Shown in pieces: positions 15,666 through 24,649 of a DNA stretch of 31,451 nucleotides (the stretch's first letter is position 1; each line of letters begins with the position of its first letter). The position numbers were made by a program, and so were the translations under genes. Below the pieces are notes generated by a model, which saw only the letters and a list, made by a program, of their open reading frames with translations, was not told where the DNA came from and made no database searches. Source of the DNA: Bacteroidales bacterium (GTDB taxonomy: Bacteria; Bacteroidota; Bacteroidia; Bacteroidales; ML635J-15); NCBI GenBank assembly GCA_028701945.1, contig JAQVPT010000005.1:1-31451 (forward strand), written 5' to 3'.

Positions 15666-16742
15666 ATGATAAAACCATTAACATCTTTACGATTTGTTTT
15701 TGCTTTGATGGTGTTTTTGCATCACTTAAGTTTTCTAAAATTACATGGAGGGGCTTACAGTGACTTTTATCAAACATTTTGTGCAGAAGGATACATTGGA
15801 GTAAACTTTTTCTTTATGCTATCTGGGTTTATTCTTGCCTATGTTTACCAAGATAAGATTGTTAACAAATCTGCGAAAGCTTCAACATTTTGGATTTATC
15901 GTTTTGCCCGAATTTATCCTTTACATTTGCTTACGTTAATTATAGCACTTCCAACAACTTACAAAATTTTTGTTTCAGGTTTTATTCCTTGGTTTATGCA
16001 ATTTTCAAGCAATCTTTTGCTTTTGCATAGTTTTATCCCAGACTCTGCATACTTTTTCTCTTTTAATAGTGTTTCTTGGAGTATTTCAACTGAAATGTTT
16101 TTTTATTTTTTGTTCCCATTTGTCATTCCGTTTATAACTAAAATCTCAAAAAATAAACTATATATAGCTTTAGCATTTTTTATTATTGTGCCCACTATAT
16201 TAGTCAGCATTAATCTAATTGATCCTATGTTTTATCATAGACTATTTTATATTAATCCAATTTTTAGATTTTTAGATTTTGCTATTGGAATTTTCTTATA
16301 TAATATTGTTAGAAACCTAAAATTGAAAAACAACAAAGCTAATTTTTTAGAAATTTTTACAATATTAATAATGTTAGCTTCATTCTTTTTTAGTAAATAT
16401 ATACCACAAGTTTATCGTTATTCTGTTTTTTATTGGATTCCTACAGCGTTATTAATCGGAATATTTTATTTTCAATCTGGATTCTTATCAAGATTTATTT
16501 TTTCAAACAAATACTTTGTAATCTTAGGCGAAATAAGTTTTGGTTTTTATATGTTTCATCAACTTGTAATGAAGTATTTTGATAAAATAAATATCCATTT
16601 TTTAAGTATCGAAAATCCAATACTCATTATTGCAATTTACTTTTTACTTACACTTATAATAAGTATAATCTCATATTATTATTTTGAATTACCTTTAAAC
16701 CGATTGATTAAAAATAGGCTGTTAAAAAAACGTCCTAAATGA
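15666..16742 (+). CDS. Acyltransferase 3 family O-acyltransferase (OafA-like)
   Basis: This 358-residue membrane protein has about ten helices. The family signature is clear: IKPLTSLRFVFALMVFLHHLS with the catalytic-type histidine, GYIGVNFFFMLSGFILAYVY, then FWIYRFARIYPLHLLTL with the conserved R-x-x-R-x-x-P, and NSVSWSISTEMFFYFLFP. These are hallmarks of acyltransferase 3 proteins, which O-acetylate surface polysaccharides such as O antigen or peptidoglycan from the membrane. The protein lacks the C-terminal SGNH domain found in the longer OafA proteins. It begins a new transcription unit by spacing. The acceptor sugar is not known. Confidence 0.9.
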   Translation: MIKPLTSLRFVFALMVFLHHLSFLKLHGGAYSDFYQTFCAEGYIGVNFFFMLSGFILAYVYQDKIVNKSAKASTFWIYRFARIYPLHLLTLIIALPTTYKIFVSGFIPWFMQFSSNLLLLHSFIPDSAYFFSFNSVSWSISTEMFFYFLFPFVIPFITKISKNKLYIALAFFIIVPTILVSINLIDPMFYHRLFYINPIFRFLDFAIGIFLYNIVRNLKLKNNKANFLEIFTILIMLASFFFSKYIPQVYRYSVFYWIPTALLIGIFYFQSGFLSRFIFSNKYFVILGEISFGFYMFHQLVMKYFDKINIHFLSIENPILIIAIYFLLTLIISIISYYYFELPLNRLIKNRLLKKRPK

Positions 16743-16765
16743 TTAAATTCATTAATAAGGTGAAA

Positions 16766-16796
16766 TTGAGAAATTTAAATAATGTTTGTATATTTG
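16766..16796 (+). promoter_or_regulatory. Promoter of the amino-sugar module
   Basis: TTG at 16766-16768, 20 nt, then TATATTTG at 16789-16796 is a consensus Bacteroidota promoter. It overlaps the in-frame ATG at 16782, which rules that start out and points to the ATG at 16818. Confidence 0.75.
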
Positions 16797-16817
16797 TGCT
16801 TAACTAATTTTTCAAGA

Positions 16818-17219
16818 ATGCAAGATTGCAAACTAATACAGCTTCCCAAAATTGTTGATAACAGGGGGAATTTATCTTTTATCGAATCTAATAAACACAT
16901 TCCTTTTGATATTAAAAGGGTTTATTGGATTTATGATGTCCCAGGTGGGGAATTTCGTGGAAGCCATGCTTTTAAAGAACAGAATGAGTTTATTATTGCG
17001 TTGTCGGGTAGCTTTGACGTACATATTGATGACGGTAAACAAAAGACTGTATTTTCGTTAAACAGATCGTATTACGGACTTTACATTCCTGCTGGATATT
17101 GGAGACAAATAGAAAACTTTTCCACTAACTCACTCGCACTTGTTCTTAGTTCTACAAATTTTTCAGAAAAAGATTATATAAGAAACTATGAAGAATTTTT
17201 AAAAACAAAGCAAGCATGA
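16818..17219 (+). CDS. FdtA/WxcM-like sugar 3,4-ketoisomerase, first copy (one histidine missing)
   Basis: This 133-residue cupin belongs to the FdtA/QdtA/WxcM group: KLIQLPKIVDNRGNLSFIES, PFDIKRVYWIYDVPGG and YGLYIPAGYWRQIENFS are characteristic. These enzymes turn dTDP-4-keto-6-deoxyglucose into a dTDP-3-keto sugar for transamination. In the family the motif RGxHAHKE holds two histidines implicated in catalysis; here it reads RGSHAFKE, so the second is phenylalanine, while the neighbour has HAH. The protein may be inactive, altered in stereochemistry, or a partner of the second copy. The start at 16818 is chosen because an upstream ATG at 16782 lies inside the promoter. It overlaps the next gene by 4 nt (ATGA). 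Confidence 0.82.
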   Translation: MQDCKLIQLPKIVDNRGNLSFIESNKHIPFDIKRVYWIYDVPGGEFRGSHAFKEQNEFIIALSGSFDVHIDDGKQKTVFSLNRSYYGLYIPAGYWRQIENFSTNSLALVLSSTNFSEKDYIRNYEEFLKTKQA

Positions 17220-17638
17220 AAAAACACACAGTCAACGATTGCAATATTATAAAATTACCCAAACATAAAAATCGGGCAGGAAACATAAGTGTTTATGAAA
17301 ATAATTTGGACTTACCGTTTGATGTCAAGCGTGTTTTTTACATTTATGATATTCCTGGAGGAGCAGATAGAGGAGCACATGCACATAAGGAATGTCATCA
17401 ATTTTTAGTTGCTGCAAGTGGTAGTTTCGAGGTTGAATTAGATGATGGATATAATAAGAGTAGAATCCAATTAAAACATCCAGATGTCGGCTTACATATT
17501 CCTTCTGGTATTTGGGCAGCTGAGGTAAACTTTTCATCTGGAGCTATTTGTCTGGTGCTCACATCTCACAAATATGAGGAAAGTGATTATATTAGAGATT
17601 ATACTAATTTCATCAAAAACGTTCTTAATGAAAACTGA
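17216..17638 (+). CDS. fdtA: FdtA-like dTDP-4-keto-6-deoxyglucose 3,4-ketoisomerase
   Basis: This is the second tandem cupin, 140 residues, with the complete family signature. It shows IIKLPKHKNRAGNISVYEN, VKRVFYIYDIPGGADRGAHAHKECHQF with both histidines, VELDDG and VGLHIPSGIWAAEVNFSSGA. FdtA enzymes make dTDP-3-keto-6-deoxygalactose, and QdtA enzymes the gluco epimer; I cannot distinguish the two from motifs alone. The substrate would come from RmlB encoded elsewhere. The gene starts within the stop of the first copy (ATGA) and overlaps the following GNAT gene by 11 nt, so all are probably co-translated with the aminotransferase at 18548. Confidence 0.87.
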   Translation: MKKHTVNDCNIIKLPKHKNRAGNISVYENNLDLPFDVKRVFYIYDIPGGADRGAHAHKECHQFLVAASGSFEVELDDGYNKSRIQLKHPDVGLHIPSGIWAAEVNFSSGAICLVLTSHKYEESDYIRDYTNFIKNVLNEN

Positions 17639-18551
17639 TCAATTTCTAAATTTATCGGCTGCATCTAGAGAAAGATTATATTTATATAATATTTTTACTT
17701 TCTTAAAAAATATAGACCGGACAGCAATTTTAAAACCAATTATAGCTGCTCTAAGCGGCGATGATATCTTTCAAATAAATATTATTGTAAAGAAGAAAAC
17801 CCATGTTTTTTTCATCAAGAAACTTGATTGGGATAGTGATTATTTTGGTATGCACTGCTACTCAATTGAGTTCATTCATTTTGAACACAATGACTACAAA
17901 ATATTAGGTTGTGCAATTGCAGAATATTTAAAAATTCATGTTGAACAAAATTCTTATTACACGTTAAATGTACCATCAGAAGATTTAATACTAATACAAG
18001 CATTAAGCAATACAAGTCTTCTTCTGATTGAAACACGTTTAAATTACTTTATAGACTTAAAAGAGGTTTGCCCGCCAAATAAATTTAATGATATTGCATT
18101 AGCTACAAAAGATGATGTTGATAGTCTGCGTCTAATTGCACTTAAAGCTATAAATAAATACGATAGACTACATGCAGACCCTGCATTTTCAAATGAAACT
18201 GCGGACTTATATCAAGCTAAATTTATAGAAGAAGCTATAAATGGATTTGCTGACATTGTTTTGAAAGTAACAGATTCAAACGATTCACCTTTCGGTTTTA
18301 TCGCGGGGAACAATCCTATTGATATTTTAGGGAGTAAAATAGCAAAATTAGTACTTGCGGCAGTTGATAGCGGTGTGCAAAGAGGTAGGTTAATGGATTT
18401 GCTCATGCAAATAATTTGTATTTTAAAAGCCAATGGAGCTGATTTCCTAACAACTATAACCCAAGCATCTAACAAACCAGCAATTAGAACTTGGGAAAAA
18501 GCAGGATTCAAACTTTTTCAAGTAACACATTTATATAGCATAAAAAAATGA
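17628..18551 (+). CDS. GNAT acetyltransferase, WecD-like, likely dTDP-3-amino-sugar N-acyltransferase
   Basis: The ATG at 17628 gives 307 residues. An in-frame ATG at 17574 would add 18 residues lying inside the upstream gene, so I prefer 17628 with an 11-nt overlap. FFIKKLDWDSDYFGMHCY resembles the WDS.fF opening of WecD-type enzymes. The C-terminal GNAT part shows GFIAGNNP, then DSGVQRGRLMDLLMQ as a weak acetyl-CoA loop, and ITQASNKPAIRTWEKAGFKL, equivalent to the ATQ.aN..A...Y.k.GF signature. Position between the ketoisomerases and the aminotransferase indicates acylation of the 3-amino sugar. Characterised Fuc3N acetylases are mostly left-handed beta-helix proteins, so a GNAT here would be a substitute. 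Confidence 0.75.
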   Translation: MKTDQFLNLSAASRERLYLYNIFTFLKNIDRTAILKPIIAALSGDDIFQINIIVKKKTHVFFIKKLDWDSDYFGMHCYSIEFIHFEHNDYKILGCAIAEYLKIHVEQNSYYTLNVPSEDLILIQALSNTSLLLIETRLNYFIDLKEVCPPNKFNDIALATKDDVDSLRLIALKAINKYDRLHADPAFSNETADLYQAKFIEEAINGFADIVLKVTDSNDSPFGFIAGNNPIDILGSKIAKLVLAAVDSGVQRGRLMDLLMQIICILKANGADFLTTITQASNKPAIRTWEKAGFKLFQVTHLYSIKK

Positions 18552-19672
18552 TAAAATTTCTCGATTTACAGAACATAAATTCACAATACTCTAATGAATT
18601 AAAACAAGCTGCATTCGAAGTAATTGATTCGGGATGGTATTTATTGGGCGAAAGAGTTAAAACTTTTGAAAAGGAATTATCTGCTTTTATTGGAACCAAT
18701 CACGCAGTAGCATGCGCAAACGGTCTTGATGCTCTCAGATTAATTATAAAAGCTTACGTGGAATTGGGCGTGTTTTGCGAAGGCGACGAAATTATTGTTC
18801 CTGCTAACACATACATTGCAACCATACTTGCAATAACCGACAATAATCTAAAACCAGTATTTGTTGAACCAAACATCGACACTTACAATATTGACATCTC
18901 TTTAATTGAAGAAAAAATAACATCCAAGACAAAAGCTATTTTAATAGTCCATTTATATGGAAGAGTATGCTGGTCTGATCAACTAAAAAGCATTGCTATC
19001 AAAAATAATCTTAAAATAATTGAAGACAATGCACAAGCTATTGGTGCTGATTGGAATGGTATTAAAACAGGAGGTTTAGGTGATGCCTCTGGCTTTAGCT
19101 TTTATCCAGGAAAAAATCTTGGTGCTTTGGGCGATTCTGGTGCAGTAACTACAAATGATGCTAAGTTAGCCGAAGCTGTTAGAACACTTGCTAATTATGG
19201 GTCGGCACAAAAATACGTAAATGAATATCAAGGTGTAAATAGTAGAATGGACGAAATTCAGGCAGCTTTTTTATCTATCAAGTTAAAGCATTTAAATGAA
19301 GAAACTCTAATACGTAGAGAGGTCGCAAAAAACTATTGTGAGAATATAAAAAATGAAAATATCGTATTGCCAAATAGTAGCTCAAAAGAAATTGTTTATT
19401 CTGAATCATCGCAACATGTATGGCATTTGTTTGTAATTAGGTGCGAAAAGAGAGATAAATTAATCGCCTATTTAAGCAGTAAAGGTATTCAGACTTTAAT
19501 CCATTATCCAATTCCGCCTCACAAACAAAATGCATATAAAGAATACAATCATTTAAGTTTGCCAATAACCGAGAGAATCCATAAAGAAGTTCTTTCGTTG
19601 CCTATTAGCCCAGTTATAAAGCTCGAAGAAATCAATTATATTGTCGAAACCATTAATAGTTATAATGTATGA
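18548..19672 (+). CDS. fdtB: FdtB/QdtB-type dTDP-3-amino-3,6-dideoxyhexose transaminase
   Basis: This 374-residue DegT/DnrJ/EryC1 aminotransferase resembles FdtB/QdtB. Features in order are IKFLDLQ.IN at the N-terminus, VIDSGWYLLGERVKTFEKEL, ACANGLDALRL, GDEIIVPANTYIATILAI, IEDNAQAIGADW, GFSFYPGKNLGALGDSGAV with the PLP lysine, NSRMDEIQAAFL and LIHYPIPPHKQ. It would use glutamate and PLP to aminate the 3-keto sugar made by the upstream ketoisomerase. The product is dTDP-Fuc3N or dTDP-Qui3N. It is joined to both neighbours by 4-nt ATGA overlaps, giving an intact amino-sugar cassette 16818-19672. Confidence 0.9.
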   Translation: MIKFLDLQNINSQYSNELKQAAFEVIDSGWYLLGERVKTFEKELSAFIGTNHAVACANGLDALRLIIKAYVELGVFCEGDEIIVPANTYIATILAITDNNLKPVFVEPNIDTYNIDISLIEEKITSKTKAILIVHLYGRVCWSDQLKSIAIKNNLKIIEDNAQAIGADWNGIKTGGLGDASGFSFYPGKNLGALGDSGAVTTNDAKLAEAVRTLANYGSAQKYVNEYQGVNSRMDEIQAAFLSIKLKHLNEETLIRREVAKNYCENIKNENIVLPNSSSKEIVYSESSQHVWHLFVIRCEKRDKLIAYLSSKGIQTLIHYPIPPHKQNAYKEYNHLSLPITERIHKEVLSLPISPVIKLEEINYIVETINSYNV

Positions 19673-20628
19673 AAAATGAGAATCTCTTTTCCATAATACT
19701 TTTATCATATTACAGTGGCGAAAGAATAAACAATTGTTTTGAGAAAGTATCTCAAAGGATGACTGAAGAGAAAATTCCTTTTGAGTTTATAATAATAGAC
19801 GATGGGTCGAAAGACAAATCTATTGAGATTGCAAAAGAACTCGAAAAAGCGAACACAAATGTAAAAGCATATCAACTAAGCAAGAATTACACCTCGCATT
19901 ATGCAATATTCGCAGGATTAAGCATGTGCAAGGGTACATGTGCAACAGTTATGCCCGACGATTTTCAACAGCCTTTAGATTCTTATGTTGAGATGTATCG
20001 TAAATGGGAGGAAGGTAATAAAATTGTAATCCCATATAGGATTAATCGAAATGATGGTTTTGTGAAGGATTTCTTTTCAAAATCATATTACAAGATAATG
20101 AACATTCTTTCGGTTGTTAATTATCCTTCTGGTGGATTTGACATTTTTCTTATTGACCGCGAAATAGTTGAAATAATAAACAATAGGATAAGCTCAATTA
20201 ACACTTCTGCTACTATTGAGATTCTTAGATTAGGTTACGATCCTTTGTTCATCCCTTTTGACAGGCCAAAAGTGAACACCAAATCAAGATGGACTTTTAA
20301 AAAGAAAGTTAAACTGGCAGCTGATTCATTTTTCTCATCTTCTAACTTTCCAATAAGACTAATCTCTATTTTAGGTTTATTGACTTCTGTTTTTTCTATC
20401 TTATTAATTTTATTTACGATTATTGTAAAATTAACTGGAAATGAAAACCTAGGAGGATTCTCTATTCCTGGTTGGGCAACAACAGTAATATTTATTTCGT
20501 TTTTTAGTGGTCTAATCCTGTTTTCGCTTGGTATAATTGCTGAATATATCTGGAGGATTTACGAAGAAGTTAAAAATAGACCTGGTTATATTATAAAAAA
20601 GAAAAACACTAGTGAGGATGAGAATTAA
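19669..20628 (+). CDS. GT2 glycosyltransferase, GtrB-like
   Basis: A 319-residue family 2 transferase of the dolichol/undecaprenyl-phosphate sugar synthase type. It shows FSIILLSYYSGE, IIDDGSKDKS (nucleotide-binding), MPDDFQQPLDS where the DxD-like DDFQ replaces the commoner DADLQ, and PFDRPKVNTKSRWTF before two membrane helices near 230-253 and 267-292. It would load a sugar onto undecaprenyl phosphate for flipping by the GtrA protein encoded next. The donor might be the 3-amino sugar made by the genes just upstream, but this is only contextual. It is coupled to the aminotransferase gene by ATGA. Confidence 0.87.
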   Translation: MKNENLFSIILLSYYSGERINNCFEKVSQRMTEEKIPFEFIIIDDGSKDKSIEIAKELEKANTNVKAYQLSKNYTSHYAIFAGLSMCKGTCATVMPDDFQQPLDSYVEMYRKWEEGNKIVIPYRINRNDGFVKDFFSKSYYKIMNILSVVNYPSGGFDIFLIDREIVEIINNRISSINTSATIEILRLGYDPLFIPFDRPKVNTKSRWTFKKKVKLAADSFFSSSNFPIRLISILGLLTSVFSILLILFTIIVKLTGNENLGGFSIPGWATTVIFISFFSGLILFSLGIIAEYIWRIYEEVKNRPGYIIKKKNTSEDEN

Positions 20629-21064
20629 AGAAATATTTAATCAAGTATTGCAATCCAAACTCTTAAAACGATTTTTAGGTTTCTCAACTGTAGGATTTGT
20701 TGTAACATTATTCTCTTTTTTTCTAATTGTTTTTTTTAACGAAATAATAAAGCTTAATGTTTATTTATCGTATGTGTTGTCATATACACTTTCGATTTTA
20801 TTGTCATACTTCCTCAACTTAAAATATGTCTTTAAATCTAAATTTAATTTCAAAAGCCTTGTTTTATTTTTTTCTACATACTTATTAAGCATGTTACTTG
20901 GCCTTCTTATTCTCAAATTTTTTAATTACTTTCTTGTATCATGGAACAAAAGCCTACTAACTTATATGGTTTTACCATTTACAGTATTATTTAATTTTTT
21001 TGTGATTTCAAGAATTCTTAAAAAGGATAAATTGCACACGGCACAAAACCATACTATATGCTGA
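20618..21064 (+). CDS. GtrA-family flippase
   Basis: About 148 residues with four membrane helices, the size and topology of GtrA proteins that flip undecaprenyl-phosphate-linked sugars. LLKRFLGFSTVGFVVTLFSF is the typical opening helix, and YFLNLKYVFKSK after helix 2 corresponds to the conserved N.R.wtF-like segment. I prefer the ATG at 20618 over the GTG at 20612. It overlaps the GtrB-like gene by 11 nt and the following large membrane protein gene by 7 nt. The three genes together form a GtrA/GtrB/GT-C-like periplasmic glycosylation unit. Confidence 0.85.
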   Translation: MRIKEIFNQVLQSKLLKRFLGFSTVGFVVTLFSFFLIVFFNEIIKLNVYLSYVLSYTLSILLSYFLNLKYVFKSKFNFKSLVLFFSTYLLSMLLGLLILKFFNYFLVSWNKSLLTYMVLPFTVLFNFFVISRILKKDKLHTAQNHTIC

Positions 21065-22998
21065 TAGTTTTATTAATATTGTTGTCTTTTTACTTATTGG
21101 GTAGTATAATTGGATTTGTTTTCAAAATCGGTTTTACTTCGAATGCTTATTACAATACTTTTGTAAGACTTGTTATAGGCTTATTACTTGCAACAAGTGT
21201 TTATGCAGTATTTGTGACAGGTGGGAACACCATTTTGTGGGGTTTTATTCTTATTGGAATATTAGCGTTTTTTCAGAATAAATTCTTCAACAAATCACCT
21301 GAAAACAAAAATGATTTTAGTATAAATCACAAGTTTAAAAATAATGTTGTGCCTTTATTAAGCTTGATTGTGCTGGCATGTATTTTCTATTTTATTCAAA
21401 GTTCCTTGTTTTATACAAACTCATTCTCAAACATACCTCAGGGCGATTATTATTATTATTCGAAACTTATATATGCTCTAAATACATTTGGTGTAGAATC
21501 GAGCATTTATGTTGATAATCCTTTTAATAAAGGCGTGGCAGGAGCTAGTTTTTATCACTATCCTGAATTGTGGTTGGCTTCACTAATTTCATCTATATTT
21601 TCTATCTTACCTCTGGATAGCATTGTAGTTCATACACATACAATACTTCTTAGCATCTTAGCTATGGGAATGCTTGCGTTAAGCAGAACTATTTGCAATT
21701 CTGTATTTATAGACTTATTAGGATTAATATCCATGTATTTTGCTGGAATCGTATTTATTGAAATTATTCCACAAACCAAACCTTTCATCGATTTTGGCAA
21801 TGCATATACATCCAAATATATAATTATCAGTATCTTTTATTTGTGGTTTACTATCTTGGCTCTGAACAAAAGCAAGTATCTGTTTTATCCACTTCTAATT
21901 TTGCCAATAATTAATACTGCACTGGCACCAACTATATTTATTTCAATCATTATTTTTATTGCATTAAAAATAATAATAGGTAAACAAATAAGAAAATACC
22001 TACATTATCTAGTCCCAACATTAATAGTAGCTATTTTCATCCTAATGTTTTATTCTTTACAACATACTAGTACAACAACCAGAGGTGTTGATTTTAATGG
22101 CATTATTCAAATTCATAAAAGCCTTCCATTTAAATGCTTAAAAATTGCAATAGGAGCGGTTTTAATAATCTTATTAACATATATTTGGTATTTCATACCA
22201 GTATTTTTATTTAATCATAAAAAATGGAAGCAAAAACCATTAGAAATCTTAAAAAGCGGCAATCCGCTTTTGCTTTATTTTGTAATTGTTTTTTTCGTTA
22301 GTATTGGTTTTTGGTCAATATTGCATCCAATGCCAGATTCTATCCAATTTTATTATTTATCTACGTATTTTCTTTTAAACATCATAATATTCATTTTATG
22401 GGCTAAAACTTATAAATCCTTAAAAAGTGAAAGTGCTTTAAAGCGATTTGCGTTTTGGATAATATGCTTAGTACTAATTACTTTGAACTTTACACAAATT
22501 AACGACAGAGCATTTTTTCGGTATAGAAAAATCACAAATGCACACTCTGAAAAATACATCCTTAATATTTCGACAAAACTAAAAGAAAACACAGACAACC
22601 CTGTTGGAGCATACCTTGCTGCCAAAACTGAAATCAATAACGTATTTCAAGCCAATGCTTGTTGGGTACAAAGGCCTTATATCGACAATTTTATTGCCAG
22701 CTTCAATATGGTTAACTTATCTACTTCAGATTATTCTGTTTCGAAAGATGATATTATTTTAAAATACAGAACAAAAGAAATTTTAAAAAACGCTCCCTTT
22801 GAAATGTTTTCAGTTAACTATCAAACGATAAACGGCGTTACATCATCTGATAGCCTTAAATATATTTATATTCACAATAATAATATAAAATATTTAGTGG
22901 TGCATCCTAGAGCATCAATACCTTCCGTTTTAAATGAAATGATTGATACAATTTACACAGACACAAAAAGCGGGCAGCAATTTATTTGGCTTAAATAA
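21058..22998 (+). CDS. Large polytopic membrane protein, likely GT-C glycosyltransferase
   Basis: This 646-residue protein has about 13 hydrophobic helices and a C-terminal, mostly soluble tail (about 500-646). An early loop, SNIPQGDYYYYSKLIYAL, carries an acidic residue where GT-C enzymes place their catalytic aspartate. I do not recognise a specific family. Coming directly after the GtrB-like and GtrA genes, overlapping the latter by 7 nt, it fits the role of the serotype-specific GtrC-like transferase. That enzyme moves a lipid-phosphate-linked sugar onto the glycan in the periplasm. The functional assignment rests on gene order and topology, not on sequence similarity. Confidence 0.65.
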   Translation: MLIVLLILLSFYLLGSIIGFVFKIGFTSNAYYNTFVRLVIGLLLATSVYAVFVTGGNTILWGFILIGILAFFQNKFFNKSPENKNDFSINHKFKNNVVPLLSLIVLACIFYFIQSSLFYTNSFSNIPQGDYYYYSKLIYALNTFGVESSIYVDNPFNKGVAGASFYHYPELWLASLISSIFSILPLDSIVVHTHTILLSILAMGMLALSRTICNSVFIDLLGLISMYFAGIVFIEIIPQTKPFIDFGNAYTSKYIIISIFYLWFTILALNKSKYLFYPLLILPIINTALAPTIFISIIIFIALKIIIGKQIRKYLHYLVPTLIVAIFILMFYSLQHTSTTTRGVDFNGIIQIHKSLPFKCLKIAIGAVLIILLTYIWYFIPVFLFNHKKWKQKPLEILKSGNPLLLYFVIVFFVSIGFWSILHPMPDSIQFYYLSTYFLLNIIIFILWAKTYKSLKSESALKRFAFWIICLVLITLNFTQINDRAFFRYRKITNAHSEKYILNISTKLKENTDNPVGAYLAAKTEINNVFQANACWVQRPYIDNFIASFNMVNLSTSDYSVSKDDIILKYRTKEILKNAPFEMFSVNYQTINGVTSSDSLKYIYIHNNNIKYLVVHPRASIPSVLNEMIDTIYTDTKSGQQFIWLK

Positions 22999-23000
22999 TA

Positions 23001-24353
23001 ATGATAGATAACTATTTAAATATTGGAGGTATAGCCCTGATTTGCACTTATTTATTAATTGCGGCTTTTATTTTTAATCTTTATGCAAATACTCATTATA
23101 ATAAAGACCTAACAACTAAAAAATATTTTTTATATGGTTTCTATTTTAAAATGTTTGTTGCAATATTTTTCGCACTAATTTATGACCAATACTACAATAG
23201 AGGTGGAGATACCTTTTCTTATTTCTATGGTGCGTCTCGTATGGGCGATGTATTATTCAAAGACCCATTGGCATATTTTAAAATGTTTTTTGGATTTATA
23301 ACTGAATCAAATGTTTATGACTTGCCTGCAAATTTAGGGTATTTTCCAAGTTTTAGAGACCCTTCAGTTTATGCCGTTCACAGATTTATTTCTCCTTTTA
23401 CAATATTAGGTTTCAAAAATTACTATCTAACAATAATTGTTCTAAATGTAATGAACTATATTATTATTTGGAGAGCATTTATGTTTTTTAAAAAGATTTT
23501 TCCTACTAAAGAAAAGATACTGGCAATAGGTTTACTTTTTATTCCTTCAGTTGCATTTTGGGGCTCTGGCATTGTCAAAGACTCGTTCACATATACATTT
23601 GCATTAGTTTTCATTGTCTCTTTTTATAAATTGTTTTTCTTGAGAAAAATTGGAATTTTAAATCTTGTGAAAATTATTATTAGTGTCTATATTATTATAT
23701 CATTAAAGCCATATATTTTGTATGCTCTTTTGGCAGGTGGTTTTACCTGGATGGGATTTAAATATATTTTAATGGTTAAAAGTAAAGTTCTGCGAGTATT
23801 TGTCTTTCCTGTTATTATGTTGGCAGTGGCTTTTGGCGGTATGTACGTTTTAACAGGTGCAGCAAATATTGCAGGCGGGAGCTACAAAGATGTTGATAGT
23901 ATGCTAAGCAAAGCTGTAATTTCACAACAAGATTTAAAGCAAGATTATTATGGAGGTAATTCATTTGACATTGGCGATTTTGACCCAACGATAGGAGGAG
24001 CAGCATCTGTTACTCCAGCTGCTATTATTGCAGGATTATATAGACCGTTTTTATGGGAAGCAAATTCTGTAGTAATGTTATTATCAGGATTGGAGAATAT
24101 GATTTTGTTGTTACTTACTATTTATGTTCTTTTAAGAGCTGGCCCAGTCTTTTTTCTTAAACAATTAGCAAAAGAACCATTTCTAATTTTTTGTTTTGTC
24201 TTTACTTTAATTATGGCAATGGGCATTGGCTTATCAACTTCAAATTTTGGTGCATTAGTAAGATTTAAAATCCCTTTAATACCTTTCTTTTTAATGGGTT
24301 GGCTTTTTGTTTTAGATGAATATAGGAAAAGTAAACGGATAAAAAACGGTTAG
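23001..24353 (+). CDS. Polytopic membrane protein, possible O-antigen polymerase
   Basis: The 450-residue product has about ten membrane helices and a large loop at about 285-330 (AGGSYKDVDSMLSKAVISQQ and following). Conserved-looking loop residues include YYNRGGDTFSYFYGA (about 64-78) and FWGSGIVKDSFTY. The size, the polytopic character and the periplasmic loop are compatible with a Wzy-type polymerase, but no motif proves it. It follows the GT-C-like gene by 2 nt. Its last codons, AAC-GGT-TAG, are already part of the family B intergenic repeat that continues downstream, so the repeat supplies the stop codon. Confidence 0.65.
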   Translation: MIDNYLNIGGIALICTYLLIAAFIFNLYANTHYNKDLTTKKYFLYGFYFKMFVAIFFALIYDQYYNRGGDTFSYFYGASRMGDVLFKDPLAYFKMFFGFITESNVYDLPANLGYFPSFRDPSVYAVHRFISPFTILGFKNYYLTIIVLNVMNYIIIWRAFMFFKKIFPTKEKILAIGLLFIPSVAFWGSGIVKDSFTYTFALVFIVSFYKLFFLRKIGILNLVKIIISVYIIISLKPYILYALLAGGFTWMGFKYILMVKSKVLRVFVFPVIMLAVAFGGMYVLTGAANIAGGSYKDVDSMLSKAVISQQDLKQDYYGGNSFDIGDFDPTIGGAASVTPAAIIAGLYRPFLWEANSVVMLLSGLENMILLLLTIYVLLRAGPVFFLKQLAKEPFLIFCFVFTLIMAMGIGLSTSNFGALVRFKIPLIPFFLMGWLFVLDEYRKSKRIKNG

Positions 24354-24506
24354 CGGTTAGCGGTTTATCGGTTTATCGGTTGAGCGGTTGATCGGTTTAC
24401 TCCTTTCAGTCGTGAGCTCGTAGCAGAGCTACTCGGTTATCGGTTGAGCGGTTGAGCGGTTGAGCGGTTGAGCGGTTGATCAAGTTTATCAGTTGATCGG
24501 TTTTCT
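24347..24506 (+). repeat. Degenerate 8-bp repeat array, family B
   Basis: Two 7-bp units CGGTTAG are followed by octamers CGGTTTAT, CGGTTGAG, CGGTTGAT and CGGTTTAC. A palindromic insert with core cgtgagctcgtagcagagc starts at 24411. After it the array resumes as CGGTTATCGGTTGAG and further CGGTTGAG units, then degenerates through AAGTTTAT, CAGTTGAT and CGGTTTTC. The array starts inside the last codons of the preceding gene. No promoter or terminator is obvious, and 24507-24562 holds nothing recognisable. Confidence 0.92.
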
Positions 24507-24562
24507 GTTCTTACTTCGTTTGTTTCCGCCGTGGTGGATTCTTCTGTTTTCTTGTTCATAAA

Positions 24563-24649
24563 CGTTTTTGCTTTCAATAAACATAAAACTTGCTAAAATC
24601 TCACCGATTACTGAATACAAAAATTACCGAATACCAGTTGAGCGGTTTA
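24563..24649 (+). repeat. 87-bp direct repeat, left copy (abuts ATPase stop codon)
   Basis: It matches 26198-26284 at 85 of 87 positions, same orientation. The match ends on the last base of the TAA stop codon (minus strand, 24647-24649) of the ATPase gene. The repeat has an internal near-duplication of ATTACCGAATAC and ends with family B octamer sequence. Confidence 0.95.
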
